A stretch of 64,000 bases of DNA from Arthrobacter cavernae (GCF_017368795.1 NZ_JAFNLL010000026.1:46138-110137); one strand, 5' to 3'; positions 36,475 to 45,855 are shown, numbered from the stretch's first letter. Notes: a model not told the origin generated them from the sequence alone. Made by a program: numbers and translations.

Positions 36475-37226
36475 CGGGTTCCTTCTCCATGCCCGAGCGC
36501 CAGTGCGGCGTCGCGGGTGCTTGCTATGAGTTGCTTTTCGCGCCGGACCGCCCGGTCTGCCGGAGCCATGGTGCTCACGGCACCCAAGAGCTGGCCGCCG
36601 TCGTCGAACACGGGGAAGCTGACGCCCCAAACGCCCGCATCCACCGCCCCGTAGCTGAGTCCAAAGCCCCGGCCTTGGACGATCTGCAGCTCGTGGTTCA
36701 AGTTGTCCGCGTCCGCCTCGCTCAGTCCGAATTCCGCCACGATCCTGCTCTGCTCCCGGGGGTCCAGGTGCGCGAGCAGGGCCAGGGCGCTGGCGCCCTT
36801 GAGTAGGGGGAGCGAGCGGCCCGGGGAGTAACTGCAGCGAAGCATCTGGGGACCTTCGATGGCGTCCACGCACAGGGCTTCCGAACCACGGACCACCAGG
36901 TAGGCGGCCAGTTCCTGGGTTTCATCCGAGAGCAGCTGGAGTTGCTCCGAGATGCGGCCCTTGACCATGGCTTCCTGGTGGAAGTTGGCGGCGAGGCGCA
37001 GGGTTTCCGGGCCGGCGCTGTACTGGCCGCGGCGCCTGGTCTGCGCCACGAGTCCGGACTGCACCAGTAGTGCCAGGTGCCGGTACACGGCGCTGGCGGG
37101 GATGCCCGTCGTCTTGGTGATCTGGGCTGCCGTCAGGGTCCGGTGCCGCGCGAATTCGAGCAGGATGTCGACGAACCGCGAGGCGTTTCCTTCCGTTATC
37201 ACGGAATGGTTCGGATCTGTAGGCAT
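36471..37226 (-). CDS. IclR-family regulator
   Basis: 251 residues. N-terminal winged helix (RFVDILLEFARHRTLTAAQI, TGIPASAVYRHLALLVQSGL) and C-terminal effector domain (ELAAYLVVRGSEALCVDAIEG, GRSLPLLKGASALALLAHLD, VWGVSFPVFDDGGQLLGAVS). The first gene of an operon with HutG-like and ABC genes, coupled through ATGA. A TTCCC-N7-GGGAA palindrome lies 44 bases upstream of the ATG and is the likely autoregulatory site. Confidence 0.92.
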   Translation of the reverse strand: MPTDPNHSVITEGNASRFVDILLEFARHRTLTAAQITKTTGIPASAVYRHLALLVQSGLVAQTRRRGQYSAGPETLRLAANFHQEAMVKGRISEQLQLLSDETQELAAYLVVRGSEALCVDAIEGPQMLRCSYSPGRSLPLLKGASALALLAHLDPREQSRIVAEFGLSEADADNLNHELQIVQGRGFGLSYGAVDAGVWGVSFPVFDDGGQLLGAVSTMAPADRAVRREKQLIASTRDAALALGHGEGTR

Positions 37227-37269
37227 GACACTGAGGTTAGTGGCTGGAATCACAGACAGCACTAAGAAG

Positions 37270-37286
37270 TTCCCGCAATATGGGAA
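37270..37286. promoter_or_regulatory. IclR-type operator
   Basis: TTCCC-GCAATAT-GGGAA, perfect 5-bp arms, upstream of the IclR gene; same architecture as the sites at 30190 and 48744. Confidence 0.6.
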
Positions 37287-37323
37287 TTTACTTTCCAGTC
37301 GGTGGGAAATGCGGTGGAAGGGT

Positions 37324-37353
37324 CCGACGACGGCCGCCGGGTGCCGCCGTCGG
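37324..37353. repeat. GACGACGG-type hairpin
   Basis: CCGACGACGGC-N8-GCCGCCGTCGG, one mismatch, in the gap between the IclR gene and the MmcQ-like gene. Confidence 0.5.
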
Positions 37354-37425
37354 GAGGCGCGATTGCTGCAGGAGGTCGCTGCAGGAGGGCATTGCATGGC
37401 CGGGGCGCCGGTGCCACAGTGAACC

Positions 37426-37737
37426 ATGGCCACAGAGGAAGATGTCCGCAGGATCTGCCGCGGGTTTCCCGGAGTCAGCGAACGGCCCAGTTGGGGCCAG
37501 CCCGCCTGGTTCGGCAAGACCCTCATGGCCCGGATGTGGGAAGAGGGCGTGCTCACCGTGAAGAGCGAGGAACGCGAGGCGCTCGCCGGCACAGCGCCGG
37601 GCACCTTCTTCTGGACCCCGCACCACGAGCACTCGCCCACGCTGGTGCTGGTACTCCTGGACCGGATCGACGTAGAAGAACTGGACGAGCTGCTGCAGGA
37701 GTCCTACCGCGTGGCCGGCGGCCCGGGCAGGTCCTGA
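37426..37737 (+). CDS. MmcQ/YjbR-family protein
   Basis: 103 residues, small alpha/beta MmcQ/YjbR domain: VRRICRGFPGVSERPSWGQP, WFGKTLMARMWEEG, VLTVKSEEREAL, then the C-terminal VEELDELLQESYRVAG helix. The fold resembles DNA-binding double-wing proteins, but the function is unknown; often solitary, as here. ATG at 37426; the stop codon lies within a tandem 19-bp duplication. Confidence 0.9.
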   Translation: MATEEDVRRICRGFPGVSERPSWGQPAWFGKTLMARMWEEGVLTVKSEEREALAGTAPGTFFWTPHHEHSPTLVLVLLDRIDVEELDELLQESYRVAGGPGRS

Positions 37738-37760
37738 GCGACCGGGCAGGTCCTGAGCGA
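37723..37760. repeat. Tandem duplication of 19 bp over a stop codon
   Basis: CCGGGCAGGTCCTGAGCGA twice in succession; the first copy supplies the last codons and TGA of the MmcQ-like gene. Confidence 0.85.
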
Positions 37761-37791
37761 CCGGGGTTGGGCCCGGCCGCCGCGCCCCTTG

Positions 37792-37884
37792 CGATTCTGC
37801 TGGATCATCCGTGCCCCCTCCGGGGCGCGGCCCCGCAATCCCGGGCCTGAAGCTGATGCTCCTCGGAATGATCCAGCAGAATCG
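37792..37884. repeat. Long interrupted inverted repeat
   Basis: CGATTCTGCTGGATCAT (37792-37808) pairs with ATGATCCAGCAGAATCG (37868-37884), perfect over 17 bases, with a GC-rich middle that can fold further. Convergent-gene-side position suggests a terminator-like or cruciform element. Confidence 0.75.
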
Positions 37885-38049
37885 TCGCCCCGGCGGGGAC
37901 GGGTACTACCGGCGCGGTGCTGCACGGCGTAGCTTGCGCCCAGCAGCGCGGCCTTGGTGAGGAACTCGGCCGGCAAAAGGCGGAACTCCGATCGACGTGA
38001 GTGCCGGAGGTTGCTGCACATATGCGGGCCTGTGAAGGTTTCTCGCTGC

Positions 38050-38208
38050 TCAGGAAGCGGCGCCGGCCTCCCTCGCCGCGGCCTCGATGCGGGCACGGTG
38101 CGTCGCCCATTCCTCGGAACTGCGCGGCGGAATATTGGCATCGCCCGGTTCCTGGCCCGCGGTGCCGTCGATGAGTTCCCTGGGGAACCGGACAGCGAGG
38201 GCAGGCGG
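38050..38208 (-). pseudogene. C-terminal remnant of an unidentified protein
   Basis: A 52-residue open frame with strongly coding character but no start codon: it opens right after an in-frame TAG and reads PPALAVRFPRELIDGTAGQE, then a segment ending WATHRARIEAAAREAGAAS before TGA. It is followed by the facing membrane-protein gene whose start overlaps its 5' border. The parent family was not recognised; a deletion may have removed the rest of the gene. Confidence 0.45.
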
Positions 38209-38210
38209 CT

Positions 38211-38534
38211 ATGCTGGCGCGCATGGGGGAACACAACACTCATGGGGAACATGCCACACCGAATCCCGCCCGCAGAGTCTCTGCCGCCGTCGTGCCCTTA
38301 CTGGGCCTGGTAGCTGTGGTGGCGGGCTGCGTATTCGCGTGGAACAGCGCAACAAGCAACGTTGGCTGGTTCGCGTATGCGCCGCTCAGCAACGAGACCT
38401 TCACAGTGAACGGCGGGGCCTTCGTCAGCCAGGGAACGCAGACCGGCCTCATTGTCGCGGTCCTGGGCCTGCTGGTCCTGGCATTCTGGGCCGGGCACCG
38501 GATCGGCAGGCAGCGCTCTCGGCGAGGCCCTTAA
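38211..38534 (+). CDS. Small membrane protein, two helices
   Basis: 107 residues. Helix 1 near residues 25-45 (AAVVPLLGLVAVVAGCVFAW) and helix 2 near 80-97 (TGLIVAVLGLLVLAFWAGH) with a 35-residue outer loop containing WFAYAPLSNETF; the C-terminus is basic (RIGRQRSRRGP). No family recognised. The ATG at 38223 (MGEHN) is an alternative start. The stop codon is adjacent to a large hairpin. Confidence 0.7.
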   Translation: MLARMGEHNTHGEHATPNPARRVSAAVVPLLGLVAVVAGCVFAWNSATSNVGWFAYAPLSNETFTVNGGAFVSQGTQTGLIVAVLGLLVLAFWAGHRIGRQRSRRGP

Positions 38535-38538
38535 CGGC

Positions 38539-38604
38539 GAAACCGCGGGTGCGGCCCGGTTGCTGCGTTCTGGAACACAGCAACCGGGCCGCAGCCACGG
38601 TTTC
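38539..38604. terminator. Very long bidirectional hairpin
   Basis: Inner perfect 16-bp stem TGCGGCCCGGTTGCTG (38550-38565) with 38578-38593, extended outward by GAAACCG/CGGTTTC and inward by GTTC/GAAC; only two mismatches over about 25 pairs. It separates the membrane protein gene from convergent allE. Confidence 0.85.
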
Positions 38605-38623
38605 GATCTAAAGGAGCCCCGGC

Positions 38624-39457
<834 letters not shown>

Positions 39458-39464
39458 GGGATCC

Positions 39465-40733
39465 TTACTTCGAGGTGGATTGTGCCAGCCGCGGGTGCGC
39501 CAGTGCGGTCAGCTGGGAAAGTTCGACGCCGGCCAGCGCCTGGACCTCTTCGGTCCCGACGGCGCCGCACTGGACGCCGCGCAGGACGAAGGCTGCCAGG
39601 GCCCGGGCGGTGGCGGGTTCGTCCATGACCCCGCCTTCCGTGCGTTCGACGTAGTTGCGCAGGCGCAGTGCCGCTGCCGGCAGGCCCTCGCGGTAGAAGG
39701 CGTAGCTGGCGGCGTAGCGGCTGGGCAGCTGGGCTGCGTGCAGGTCCCAGCCCTGGTAGTAGCCGTTTTCCAGGGAGCGGCGGACCAGGCGGCCGTGCAG
39801 CTTCCAGGCATCCTCGACGGCGTCGCCCACGGGGATGATGTTGGTGGAACCGTCGGAGAGGCGGATGCCCGTTCCGGCGACGGCCAGCTGCATGACTTCC
39901 TTGGCGAAGTCGGCCACGGGGTGCTCCATGGACTGGTACTCGGCCGAGATCTGCAGCGAGGCGCTGTAGTCGTAGGTGCCGTAGTGCAGGGCGCTGATGC
40001 GGCCCGGGACGATGTGCGGCAGCCGGGCCAGCGGCGAGGTGCCGTCGGCGCCGAGGATCAGCTGCGGCGTTTCCACCTGGACCTCGAAGCGGAGCCGGCC
40101 GGCGGGAAGCCCGTGGACTTCCTCCAGCCGGGACACAGCGAAGTCCATGGCCTGGACCTGCGCCACGGTGGTGACCTTGGGCAGGGTCAGGACCAGCCCG
40201 GCCGGCAGCTCGCCGGCCTTGGCCAGCGTGGACACGAACAGGTCCAGCGTCCGCAGGCCGCGGGCACGGGTGGCGAGCTCGAAGCACTTGAAGCGGATGC
40301 CGATGAACGGCGGGGCGGTGCCGGCGGCAACTGCCGCGGCCACCTGCTTGGCGGCAGCAACGGCGTCGGCGTCTTCTGCCTCGTCGCCGCGGTCGCCGTA
40401 GCCGTCCTCAAAGTCCAGGCGCAGGTCCTCGATCGGCTCGCTGGCGAGCTTCGCGGCAACCCGCTCCGCGACGGCGGACGCGAGCTCGCTGTCCTGGCCG
40501 AGCAGGGAACCCAGTCGGGCCAGCCCGCCGTGGGCTTCCGCCGCCGCGAGCGCCTGGGCGCCCCATTCGGCTGCGAGCTGCGGCGTGAAGCGGTCGGCCG
40601 GCACGTAGACGGTGTGGATGGGCTGGCGGCTGCCGTCGTCGCCGGGGTAGCCCTGGTCAAGGAGCTGGTCGGTTGCGGCCAGCTGTTCCTCGATCCGGGC
40701 GAGGTCGGAAGCGCTGAAGGACGATTCGCTCAT
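39465..40733 (-). CDS. DUF6986 protein, HpcH/HpaI aldolase/citrate-lyase-like
   Basis: 422 residues. Similar to the citrate-lyase-beta/HpcH TIM barrel: DLRLDFEDGYGDRGDEAEDA (acidic metal site), RFEVQVETPQLIL (Glu metal ligand) and LHYGTYDYSASLQIS. This family of actinobacterial proteins has no assigned reaction. Its stop lies 7 bases before allE and its ATG is one base from the aceB stop, so it is fixed inside the ureide/glyoxylate operon. Plausible: cleavage or formation of a malyl-, ureidoglycolate- or hydroxy-acid bond involving glyoxylate. Confidence 0.82.
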   Translation of the reverse strand: MSESSFSASDLARIEEQLAATDQLLDQGYPGDDGSRQPIHTVYVPADRFTPQLAAEWGAQALAAAEAHGGLARLGSLLGQDSELASAVAERVAAKLASEPIEDLRLDFEDGYGDRGDEAEDADAVAAAKQVAAAVAAGTAPPFIGIRFKCFELATRARGLRTLDLFVSTLAKAGELPAGLVLTLPKVTTVAQVQAMDFAVSRLEEVHGLPAGRLRFEVQVETPQLILGADGTSPLARLPHIVPGRISALHYGTYDYSASLQISAEYQSMEHPVADFAKEVMQLAVAGTGIRLSDGSTNIIPVGDAVEDAWKLHGRLVRRSLENGYYQGWDLHAAQLPSRYAASYAFYREGLPAAALRLRNYVERTEGGVMDEPATARALAAFVLRGVQCGAVGTEEVQALAGVELSQLTALAHPRLAQSTSK

Positions 40734-40734
40734 C

Positions 40735-42333
40735 TCAGCCCACCAGTTCGTAGGCAGGCGTGGTGAGGAAGTCCGTGTAGTCCTCGGACAGGCAGATGTC
40801 CTCGACCAGCCTGGAGGCCGGCTCGTAGTAGGCCTTGAACTGCTCGTCGCCGAACTCGATGCGCAGGCGCTCGGTTTCCTCGCCCAGGATGCGGCTGACC
40901 AGCTCGCGGGTCACGGTGTTGCCCGTGTCCGCCAGGACCGACTTGTTGCGGATCTGCTGCCACACCTGCGAGCGGGAGATCTCCGCGGTGGCGGCGTCTT
41001 CCATCAGGTTGTGGATGGCCACGGCACCGCTGCCGGATAGCCACACCGCGGTGTAGGCGACGGCGACGTAGAGGTTCAGGCGCATGCCGGCCTCGGTGAC
41101 GTCCCCGTCGGCGGAGGCGACGTCGATCAGCTGCTCGGCCGTGACGCTGACCTCGGGGCGCTGCTTGTCCAACTGGTTCGGGCGGTCGCCGAGCACGGAG
41201 TCGAACACTTCGCGGCACGTGGAGACGAGGTCCGGGTGGGCCACCCAGGAGCCGTCGAATCCGTCGTTGGCCTCGCGGGTCTTGTCGGAGCGGACCTTGT
41301 CGAAGGCCGCGGCCGTGACCTCGGGCTGCCTGCGGTTGGGGATGACGGCGGCCATGCCGCCCATGGCGAAGGCGCCGCGCTTGTGGCAGGTCTTGACCAG
41401 GAGCTCGGTGTAGGCGCGCATGAACGGTGCGGTCATGGCCACGGTGGCGCGGTCCGGCAGCACGAATTCCTCGCCGGCGTCGCGGAAGTACTTGATGATG
41501 CTGAAGAGGTAGTCCCAGCGCCCGGCGTTCAGGCCGGAGGCGTGGTCCCGCAGCTCGTAGAGGAACTCGTCCATTTCGAACGCGGCGGGGATGGTTTCGA
41601 TCAGCATCGTGGCGCGGATGCTGCCCTGCGGGATGCCGAGGAAGTCCTGGGCGAACACGAAGATGTCGTTCCAGAGGCGGGCCTCGAGGTGGGACTCCAT
41701 CTTGGGCAGGTAGTAGTACGGTCCGTGGCCGTTGAGCAGCAGCTGCTTGGCGGTGTGGAAGAAGTGCAGGCCGAAGTCCACCAGCGCACCCACGGCGGGG
41801 GCGCCGTCGATCAGCAGGTGGCGCTCTTCCATGTGCCAGCCGCGCGGGCGGGCCACCACGACGGCGAGCGGCGCGTCGGTGCGGAGCGTGTATTCCTTGC
41901 CCTCGGGCGAGGTGTACGCCAGGGTGCCGGTGGCGGCGTCGCGCAGGTTCAGGATGGCGTCGATGACGTTGGGCCACGTGGGCGTGCTGGCGTCCTCGAG
42001 GTCCGCCAGCCACACCTTGGCGCCGGAGTTCAGCGCGTTGATGGCCATTTTGGCCGGGGTGGCCGGGCCGGTCATCTCAACGCGGCGGTCCCGCAGCGCG
42101 GCGGGTGCCTCGGCGACCTTCCAGTCGCCGTCGCGGATTTCCTGGGTCTCCGGGAGGAAGTCCAGGCGGCTCGTCTTGGCAACGCCGTCGCGCTTGGCGG
42201 TGCGGGCCTCGAGCAGCTCGTTGCGGGTGCCGGCGAAGCGCCGGTGCAGCTCCTCCACGAAGGCCAGGGCTTTGGGGGTGAGGATCTCTTCGGCGCGGTC
42301 GACCGGCTGGCGGTCAGTGACAGTGATAGCCAT
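40735..42333 (-). CDS. aceB: Malate synthase A
   Basis: 532 residues, the usual length of malate synthase A. Motifs: VWLADLEDASTPTWPN, VVVARPRGWHMEERH, YYLPKMESHLEARLWNDIF (catalytic loop), GSIRATMLIETIPAAFEM and RDHASGLNAGRWDYLFS. It condenses glyoxylate with acetyl-CoA to malate. Its place beside allE and malic enzyme, without isocitrate lyase, indicates use of glyoxylate from ureides rather than the acetate shunt. Probable control by the IclR regulator at 43964. Confidence 0.96.
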   Translation of the reverse strand: MAITVTDRQPVDRAEEILTPKALAFVEELHRRFAGTRNELLEARTAKRDGVAKTSRLDFLPETQEIRDGDWKVAEAPAALRDRRVEMTGPATPAKMAINALNSGAKVWLADLEDASTPTWPNVIDAILNLRDAATGTLAYTSPEGKEYTLRTDAPLAVVVARPRGWHMEERHLLIDGAPAVGALVDFGLHFFHTAKQLLLNGHGPYYYLPKMESHLEARLWNDIFVFAQDFLGIPQGSIRATMLIETIPAAFEMDEFLYELRDHASGLNAGRWDYLFSIIKYFRDAGEEFVLPDRATVAMTAPFMRAYTELLVKTCHKRGAFAMGGMAAVIPNRRQPEVTAAAFDKVRSDKTREANDGFDGSWVAHPDLVSTCREVFDSVLGDRPNQLDKQRPEVSVTAEQLIDVASADGDVTEAGMRLNLYVAVAYTAVWLSGSGAVAIHNLMEDAATAEISRSQVWQQIRNKSVLADTGNTVTRELVSRILGEETERLRIEFGDEQFKAYYEPASRLVEDICLSEDYTDFLTTPAYELVG

Positions 42334-42349
42334 GTTCGTAAGTCCTTTA

Positions 42350-43744
42350 CTAGAGAGCGCGGGCGGCGTGCGCTGCGGCTGCCACTGCGGCGGCCACATC
42401 AGCGGCGACATGCGGATCGAAGACGCTGGGGATAATGTAGCTCGCGTTGAGCTCGTCGTCAGCTACCCGGCTGGCAATCGCCTCGGCAGCGGCCACCAGC
42501 ATGTCCGGCGTGATGTCCGATGCCCCGGCGTCGAGCAGGCCGCGGAAGAAGCCCGGGAAGGCCAGGACGTTGTTGATCTGGTTCGGGAAGTCGCTGCGGC
42601 CCGTGGCCACGACGGCGGCGTGCTTGGAGGCGAGCACCGGGTCGATTTCCGGCGTCGGGTTGGCCATGGCGAAGACGATCGCGTTCTCGGCCATGGCGGC
42701 AACCTGCTCCTCGCCGATCACGTGCGGGGCGCTGACACCGATGAAGACGTCGGCACCGGCCATGGCTTCGTGCAGGGTGCCGGAGAAGCCTTCCTCGTTG
42801 GTGTTCTCGGCGATCCAGGAGCGGTGCTCGTCGTCGTACTGCTGGCCGGAGTGGATGGCACCCGAGCGGCCGGCGGCGACGATGTGCTGCGCGCCCTGGG
42901 CCTTGAGGAGCTGGATGATGGCCGAGCCGGCGGCGCCGACGCCCGAGACCACGATCTTGACCTCGGACAGCTTCTTGTCCACCACGCGCAGGGCGTTGAC
43001 GAGGGCTGCCAGGGTGACGATCGCGGTGCCGTGCTGGTCGTCGTGGAAGACGGGGATGTCGAGTTCATCGCGCAGGCGCTTCTCAATTTCAAAGCAGCGC
43101 GGTGCTGCGATGTCCTCGAGGTTGATGCCGCCGTAGACCGGGGCCATGGCCTTGGCGATCATGATGATTTCCTCGGTGTCCTGGGTGTCCAGGCAGACCG
43201 GCCAGGCGTCAACGTTGGCGAACTGCTTGAACAGGGCGGCCTTGCCTTCCATGACGGGCAGGGCCGCGGCGGGGCCGATGTTGCCCAGGCCCAGGACGGC
43301 CGAACCGTCGGTGAGGACGGCGATGGTGTTGCGCTTGACGGTCAGGTTGCGGGCCGCTGCCGGGTCTTCCGCGATGGCGAGGCAGACGCGTGCGACGCCG
43401 GGCGTGTAGGCGCGGGAAAGGTCGTCGCGGTTGCGCAGGGCCACCTTGGGGACGACCTCGAGCTTGCCGCCGAGGTGCATGAGGAAGGTGCGGTCCGAGA
43501 CGTGCTGGACCGTGACGCCGTCGAGCGCGTTCAGGGCGTCCTTGACGCGGGCGGCGTGGTCGTCGTCGGTGGTGTTGCAGGTGACGTCCACAACAAGGGT
43601 GTCGTGGTGGGATTCCTTGACGTCAAGCGCCGTGATGGCTGCGCCGACGGCGCCGACGGCGGCAGCGAGTTCACTCGTGGCGGTGAAGCTAGACGGCGCG
43701 GCAACGCGCAGGGTGATCGAGTTACCGGGGCTCGGGTTCGCCAT
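42350..43744 (-). CDS. NAD(P)-dependent malic enzyme with N-terminal ACT domain
   Basis: 464 residues. An ACT-like regulatory domain occupies about residues 1-90 ([20 protein letters not shown] region), followed by the catalytic part: [59 protein letters not shown] and [14 protein letters not shown]. It converts malate to pyruvate and CO2 after malate synthase. First gene of the unit malic enzyme, aceB, DUF6986, allE; divergent from the IclR gene. Confidence 0.95.
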   Translation of the reverse strand: MANPSPGNSITLRVAAPSSFTATSELAAAVGAVGAAITALDVKESHHDTLVVDVTCNTTDDDHAARVKDALNALDGVTVQHVSDRTFLMHLGGKLEVVPKVALRNRDDLSRAYTPGVARVCLAIAEDPAAARNLTVKRNTIAVLTDGSAVLGLGNIGPAAALPVMEGKAALFKQFANVDAWPVCLDTQDTEEIIMIAKAMAPVYGGINLEDIAAPRCFEIEKRLRDELDIPVFHDDQHGTAIVTLAALVNALRVVDKKLSEVKIVVSGVGAAGSAIIQLLKAQGAQHIVAAGRSGAIHSGQQYDDEHRSWIAENTNEEGFSGTLHEAMAGADVFIGVSAPHVIGEEQVAAMAENAIVFAMANPTPEIDPVLASKHAAVVATGRSDFPNQINNVLAFPGFFRGLLDAGASDITPDMLVAAAEAIASRVADDELNASYIIPSVFDPHVAADVAAAVAAAAHAARAL

Positions 43745-43789
43745 TGAAATTCCTCCTCATGGGGTCCGTTCCCGGACCACCAGTCCAAC

Positions 43790-43830
43790 TGAATGTTTTC
43801 GTATTATGGATATTATTATCTACAAAGTGG
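43790..43830. promoter_or_regulatory. AT-rich divergent promoter region with degenerate IclR sites
   Basis: TTTTCGTATTATGGAT and a second element near TACAAAGTGGAAATA are degenerate copies of the TTCC-N7-GGAA pattern. They lie upstream of malic enzyme and about 140 bases from the IclR start. Confidence 0.45.
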
Positions 43831-43963
43831 AAATACAACCCCCTGACGGTCATGTTTGGGGCGTCGCCTGCGGACCGGATGTGCTGTATCTTGGGTGTTC
43901 TAAGCAATTCTTTTCACGATGCGGATAAGAGTTGTCGGAATCTGAGTCATTGGAGACAAGGGA

Positions 43964-44719
43964 ATGGCTGAAAAGGCCTCCGGGGGCGTGCAGTCCGTCG
44001 AGCGCGTCTTTGAACTGTTGGAACTCATCACGGATGCCGGCGGAGACGTCACGCTCAGTGAGCTGTCCTCCTCCACTGACCTGCCTCTGCCCACCATCCA
44101 CCGACTCCTGCGCACCCTGGTCTCGCTCGGCTATATCCGCCAGCTGCCCAACCGCCGCTACGCGCTGGGCCCCCGGCTGATCCGGCTTGGCGAAGGCGCC
44201 AGCAAGCAGCTTGGTGCCGTGGCCCGCCCGCAGCTGAAGTCCCTGGTGGAACGGCTTGGCGAGACCTCCAACATGGCCGTGCTGGACTCGGACATGGTCA
44301 TCTACGTGGCCCAGGTGCCGTCCATGCACTCCATGCGCATGTTCACCGAGGTCGGCCGCCGCGCCCACACGCACGACACCGGCGTGGGCAAGGCGATCCT
44401 GGCCCAGCTGGACGACGAGGTAGTCCGCGGCATCGTGGCCCGCACCGGCATGCCGACCCCCACGAACAAGAGCATCGGGGACATCGAGTCCCTCCTTGCC
44501 GACCTCAAGCTGATCCGCGAACGCGGCTACTCGATCGACGAGGAAGAACAGGAGCTCGGCGTGCGCTGCTTCGCCATGGCCGTGCCCAATGCCCCCACCC
44601 CCACCGCGATCTCGGTCTCCGGACCGATCACCCGCGTGGACAAGAGCTTCGCCGACCGTGCCGTGCCGCTGCTGCGCCAGGCCGCCCTGGCCATCTCGGC
44701 CGAGCTGAACCAGAACTGA
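43964..44719 (+). CDS. IclR-family regulator (AllR/GclR-like)
   Basis: 251 residues. Winged helix at residues 10-70 (VERVFELLELITDAGGDVTL, LPLPTIHRLLRTLVSLGYI) and effector domain with SNMAVLDSDMVIYVAQVPS, HTHDTGVGKAILAQLDDE, GYSIDEEEQELGVRCFAMAV, and NAPTPTAISVSGPITRV. It strongly resembles the glyoxylate-binding AllR/GclR subgroup. Divergent from malic enzyme with an AT-rich shared promoter; likely represses the glyoxylate unit and perhaps uricase and the small-protein gene. Confidence 0.92.
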   Translation: MAEKASGGVQSVERVFELLELITDAGGDVTLSELSSSTDLPLPTIHRLLRTLVSLGYIRQLPNRRYALGPRLIRLGEGASKQLGAVARPQLKSLVERLGETSNMAVLDSDMVIYVAQVPSMHSMRMFTEVGRRAHTHDTGVGKAILAQLDDEVVRGIVARTGMPTPTNKSIGDIESLLADLKLIRERGYSIDEEEQELGVRCFAMAVPNAPTPTAISVSGPITRVDKSFADRAVPLLRQAALAISAELNQN

Positions 44720-44730
44720 CCTTTTTCTCG

Positions 44731-44799
44731 TAGCGCGAACTGGCAGCTGTTGCTCCTTTGCCCATGGATATGGGGCAACAGCTGCCAGTTCGTCGGCTA
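44731..44799. repeat. Large nested palindrome
   Basis: CGAACTGGCAGCTGTTGC (44736-44753) pairs perfectly with 44775-44792; TAGC/GCTA extends it outward and an inner CCCAT/ATGGG hairpin sits in the loop. It lies between the IclR stop and the remnant behind the RpiR gene, and likely ends transcription from both sides. Confidence 0.85.
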
Positions 44800-44802
44800 C
44801 GG

Positions 44803-44922
44803 CTACTCGGCGAGCGTTCCGTCGTTGACCTCGACATCGATCGGATCGAGGTTGATCATGGGGGAGCGGTTCTCCAGGTACCGGAAGACCACCAGGCCCA
44901 GGCCGCAGCCCATGAACCAGCT
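44803..44922 (-). pseudogene. C-terminal remnant of a membrane transporter, in frame behind RpiR stop codon
   Basis: Directly after the TGA of the RpiR gene and in the same frame, 39 codons read SWFMGCGLGLVVFRYLENRS and then PMINLDPIDVEVNDGTLAE before TAG. It has one hydrophobic helix followed by a short polar tail, the pattern of the last helix of a secondary transporter; an NCS1 nucleobase/allantoin permease is the best guess from context. No start codon or ribosome binding site. Probably the scar of a deletion that removed a permease gene. Confidence 0.6.
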
Positions 44923-45744
44923 TCAGGACTCGAGCTCGCCCAGAGTGCCGAACATGGACGTCACTTCGCGGACCCTATCCCGGCCTTCCTTCGCACGGGC
45001 GGCCAGGACGCCGTCGGCCAGCACGCTCATGAGGCTCATGGCGGCAGCGTAGCTGTCGAACGCGCCGATGTTATCCACGGGGCACTCGATCCACGTCCCG
45101 GCTTCCGCGGCGAGCCAGCGTGCGCTCGGATCGCCGATCAGGACAGTACCGGCACCTGTTGCGGAAGCGGCCTGGAGGATGCTGCGGAAAGCGGCCGGGC
45201 GGCGTCGGAAACCGATCAGTACGACGACGTCGCTCCCGCCCAGTCCCGCGAGCTCCTCGCCCACGCTTTGCCCCGGCTGCGGGGCCAGGTTCACGGATCC
45301 CCGGCACTGCAGGAGCTGTTGCCGCAGGTGAAGGGCCACCGGGAAACTGTTGCGGAAGCCGATCAGGAGGACCCGCTCCGCCGTGGCCAGTTGCCCGGTG
45401 ATGGACTGCAGCCGTGATTCGTCGAGGTTCTCGAACAGGCGCTGCAGGCTCTGCTGCTCCAGCGCGAGGTGCAGCGGCAGCCCGCCGTCGGCGTCCTGGG
45501 CGGCGAGCGGCACGCCGCTGGACCGCAGTGCGCGGGTGTGTTCCTTGACCTCGTTGAAATCGGCGAAGCCCAGACGCCGGAAGAGCCGGCTCATGGTGGC
45601 CTTTGAGACACCGCTGAGCTGGGCAAGTTCCGCGGCATTGTACACGGCGAGGTCGCCCAGCCGGTCCAGCAGGGTATCCGCGGCCTTCTGTTCCTGCGGG
45701 CCCAGTTCCGGATAGTGGCGTTCGATTCGCTCGTCGATCCTCAT
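44923..45744 (-). CDS. MurR/RpiR-family regulator
   Basis: 273 residues. HTH_6 domain at 1-77 (RIDERIERHYPELGPQEQKA, NAAELAQLSGVSKATMSRLF, LGFADFNEVKEHTR) and SIS sugar-phosphate-type domain from about 125 (AERVLLIGFRNSFPVALHLR, SDVVVLIGFRRRPAAFRSIL). Family members near purine genes often control nucleobase uptake. Nearest targets are the NCS2 permease (separated by a large palindrome) and uricase. Short for the family at the C-terminus, where a transporter remnant adjoins. Confidence 0.9.
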   Translation of the reverse strand: MRIDERIERHYPELGPQEQKAADTLLDRLGDLAVYNAAELAQLSGVSKATMSRLFRRLGFADFNEVKEHTRALRSSGVPLAAQDADGGLPLHLALEQQSLQRLFENLDESRLQSITGQLATAERVLLIGFRNSFPVALHLRQQLLQCRGSVNLAPQPGQSVGEELAGLGGSDVVVLIGFRRRPAAFRSILQAASATGAGTVLIGDPSARWLAAEAGTWIECPVDNIGAFDSYAAAMSLMSVLADGVLAARAKEGRDRVREVTSMFGTLGELES

Positions 45745-45781
45745 GAAACAACCGTCTCACGAGCCGCCGTCGGGGGCTAAA

Positions 45782-45855
45782 CCACTGCGCGGGCGGACAC
45801 TTAAGGCCCCGAATCCGCAGATCCAGGGCCTCACGTGTCCGCCTGCGTTTAGTGG
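45782..45855. terminator. Large nested palindrome at permease stop
   Basis: CCACT-g-CGC-g-GGCGGACAC (45782-45800) pairs with GTGTCCGCC-t-GCG-ttt-AGTGG (45835-45855), with an inner GGCCC/GGGCC stem. It overlaps the stop codon of the NCS2 permease and precedes the RpiR gene on the same strand side. Confidence 0.8.

Larger units (their letters stand above)
37738..38210. other. Gene-poor region with hairpin and gene remnants
   Basis: No complete gene seen in about 470 bases. It holds the rest of a 19-bp duplication, a long interrupted hairpin (37792-37884), a possible ORF starting at 38021 on the minus strand (product MCSNLRHSRRSEFRLLPAEF and onward, faintly like the MCxNIR start of DUF2277 proteins), and a clearer C-terminal remnant at 38050-38208. 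The whole stretch looks like decayed coding sequence. Confidence 0.5.

Noticed and set aside
44758..45417. 219-codon plus-strand frame beginning near the large palindrome
   Set aside because: It runs antisense to the RpiR gene and through the palindrome and transporter remnant; no coding signature.
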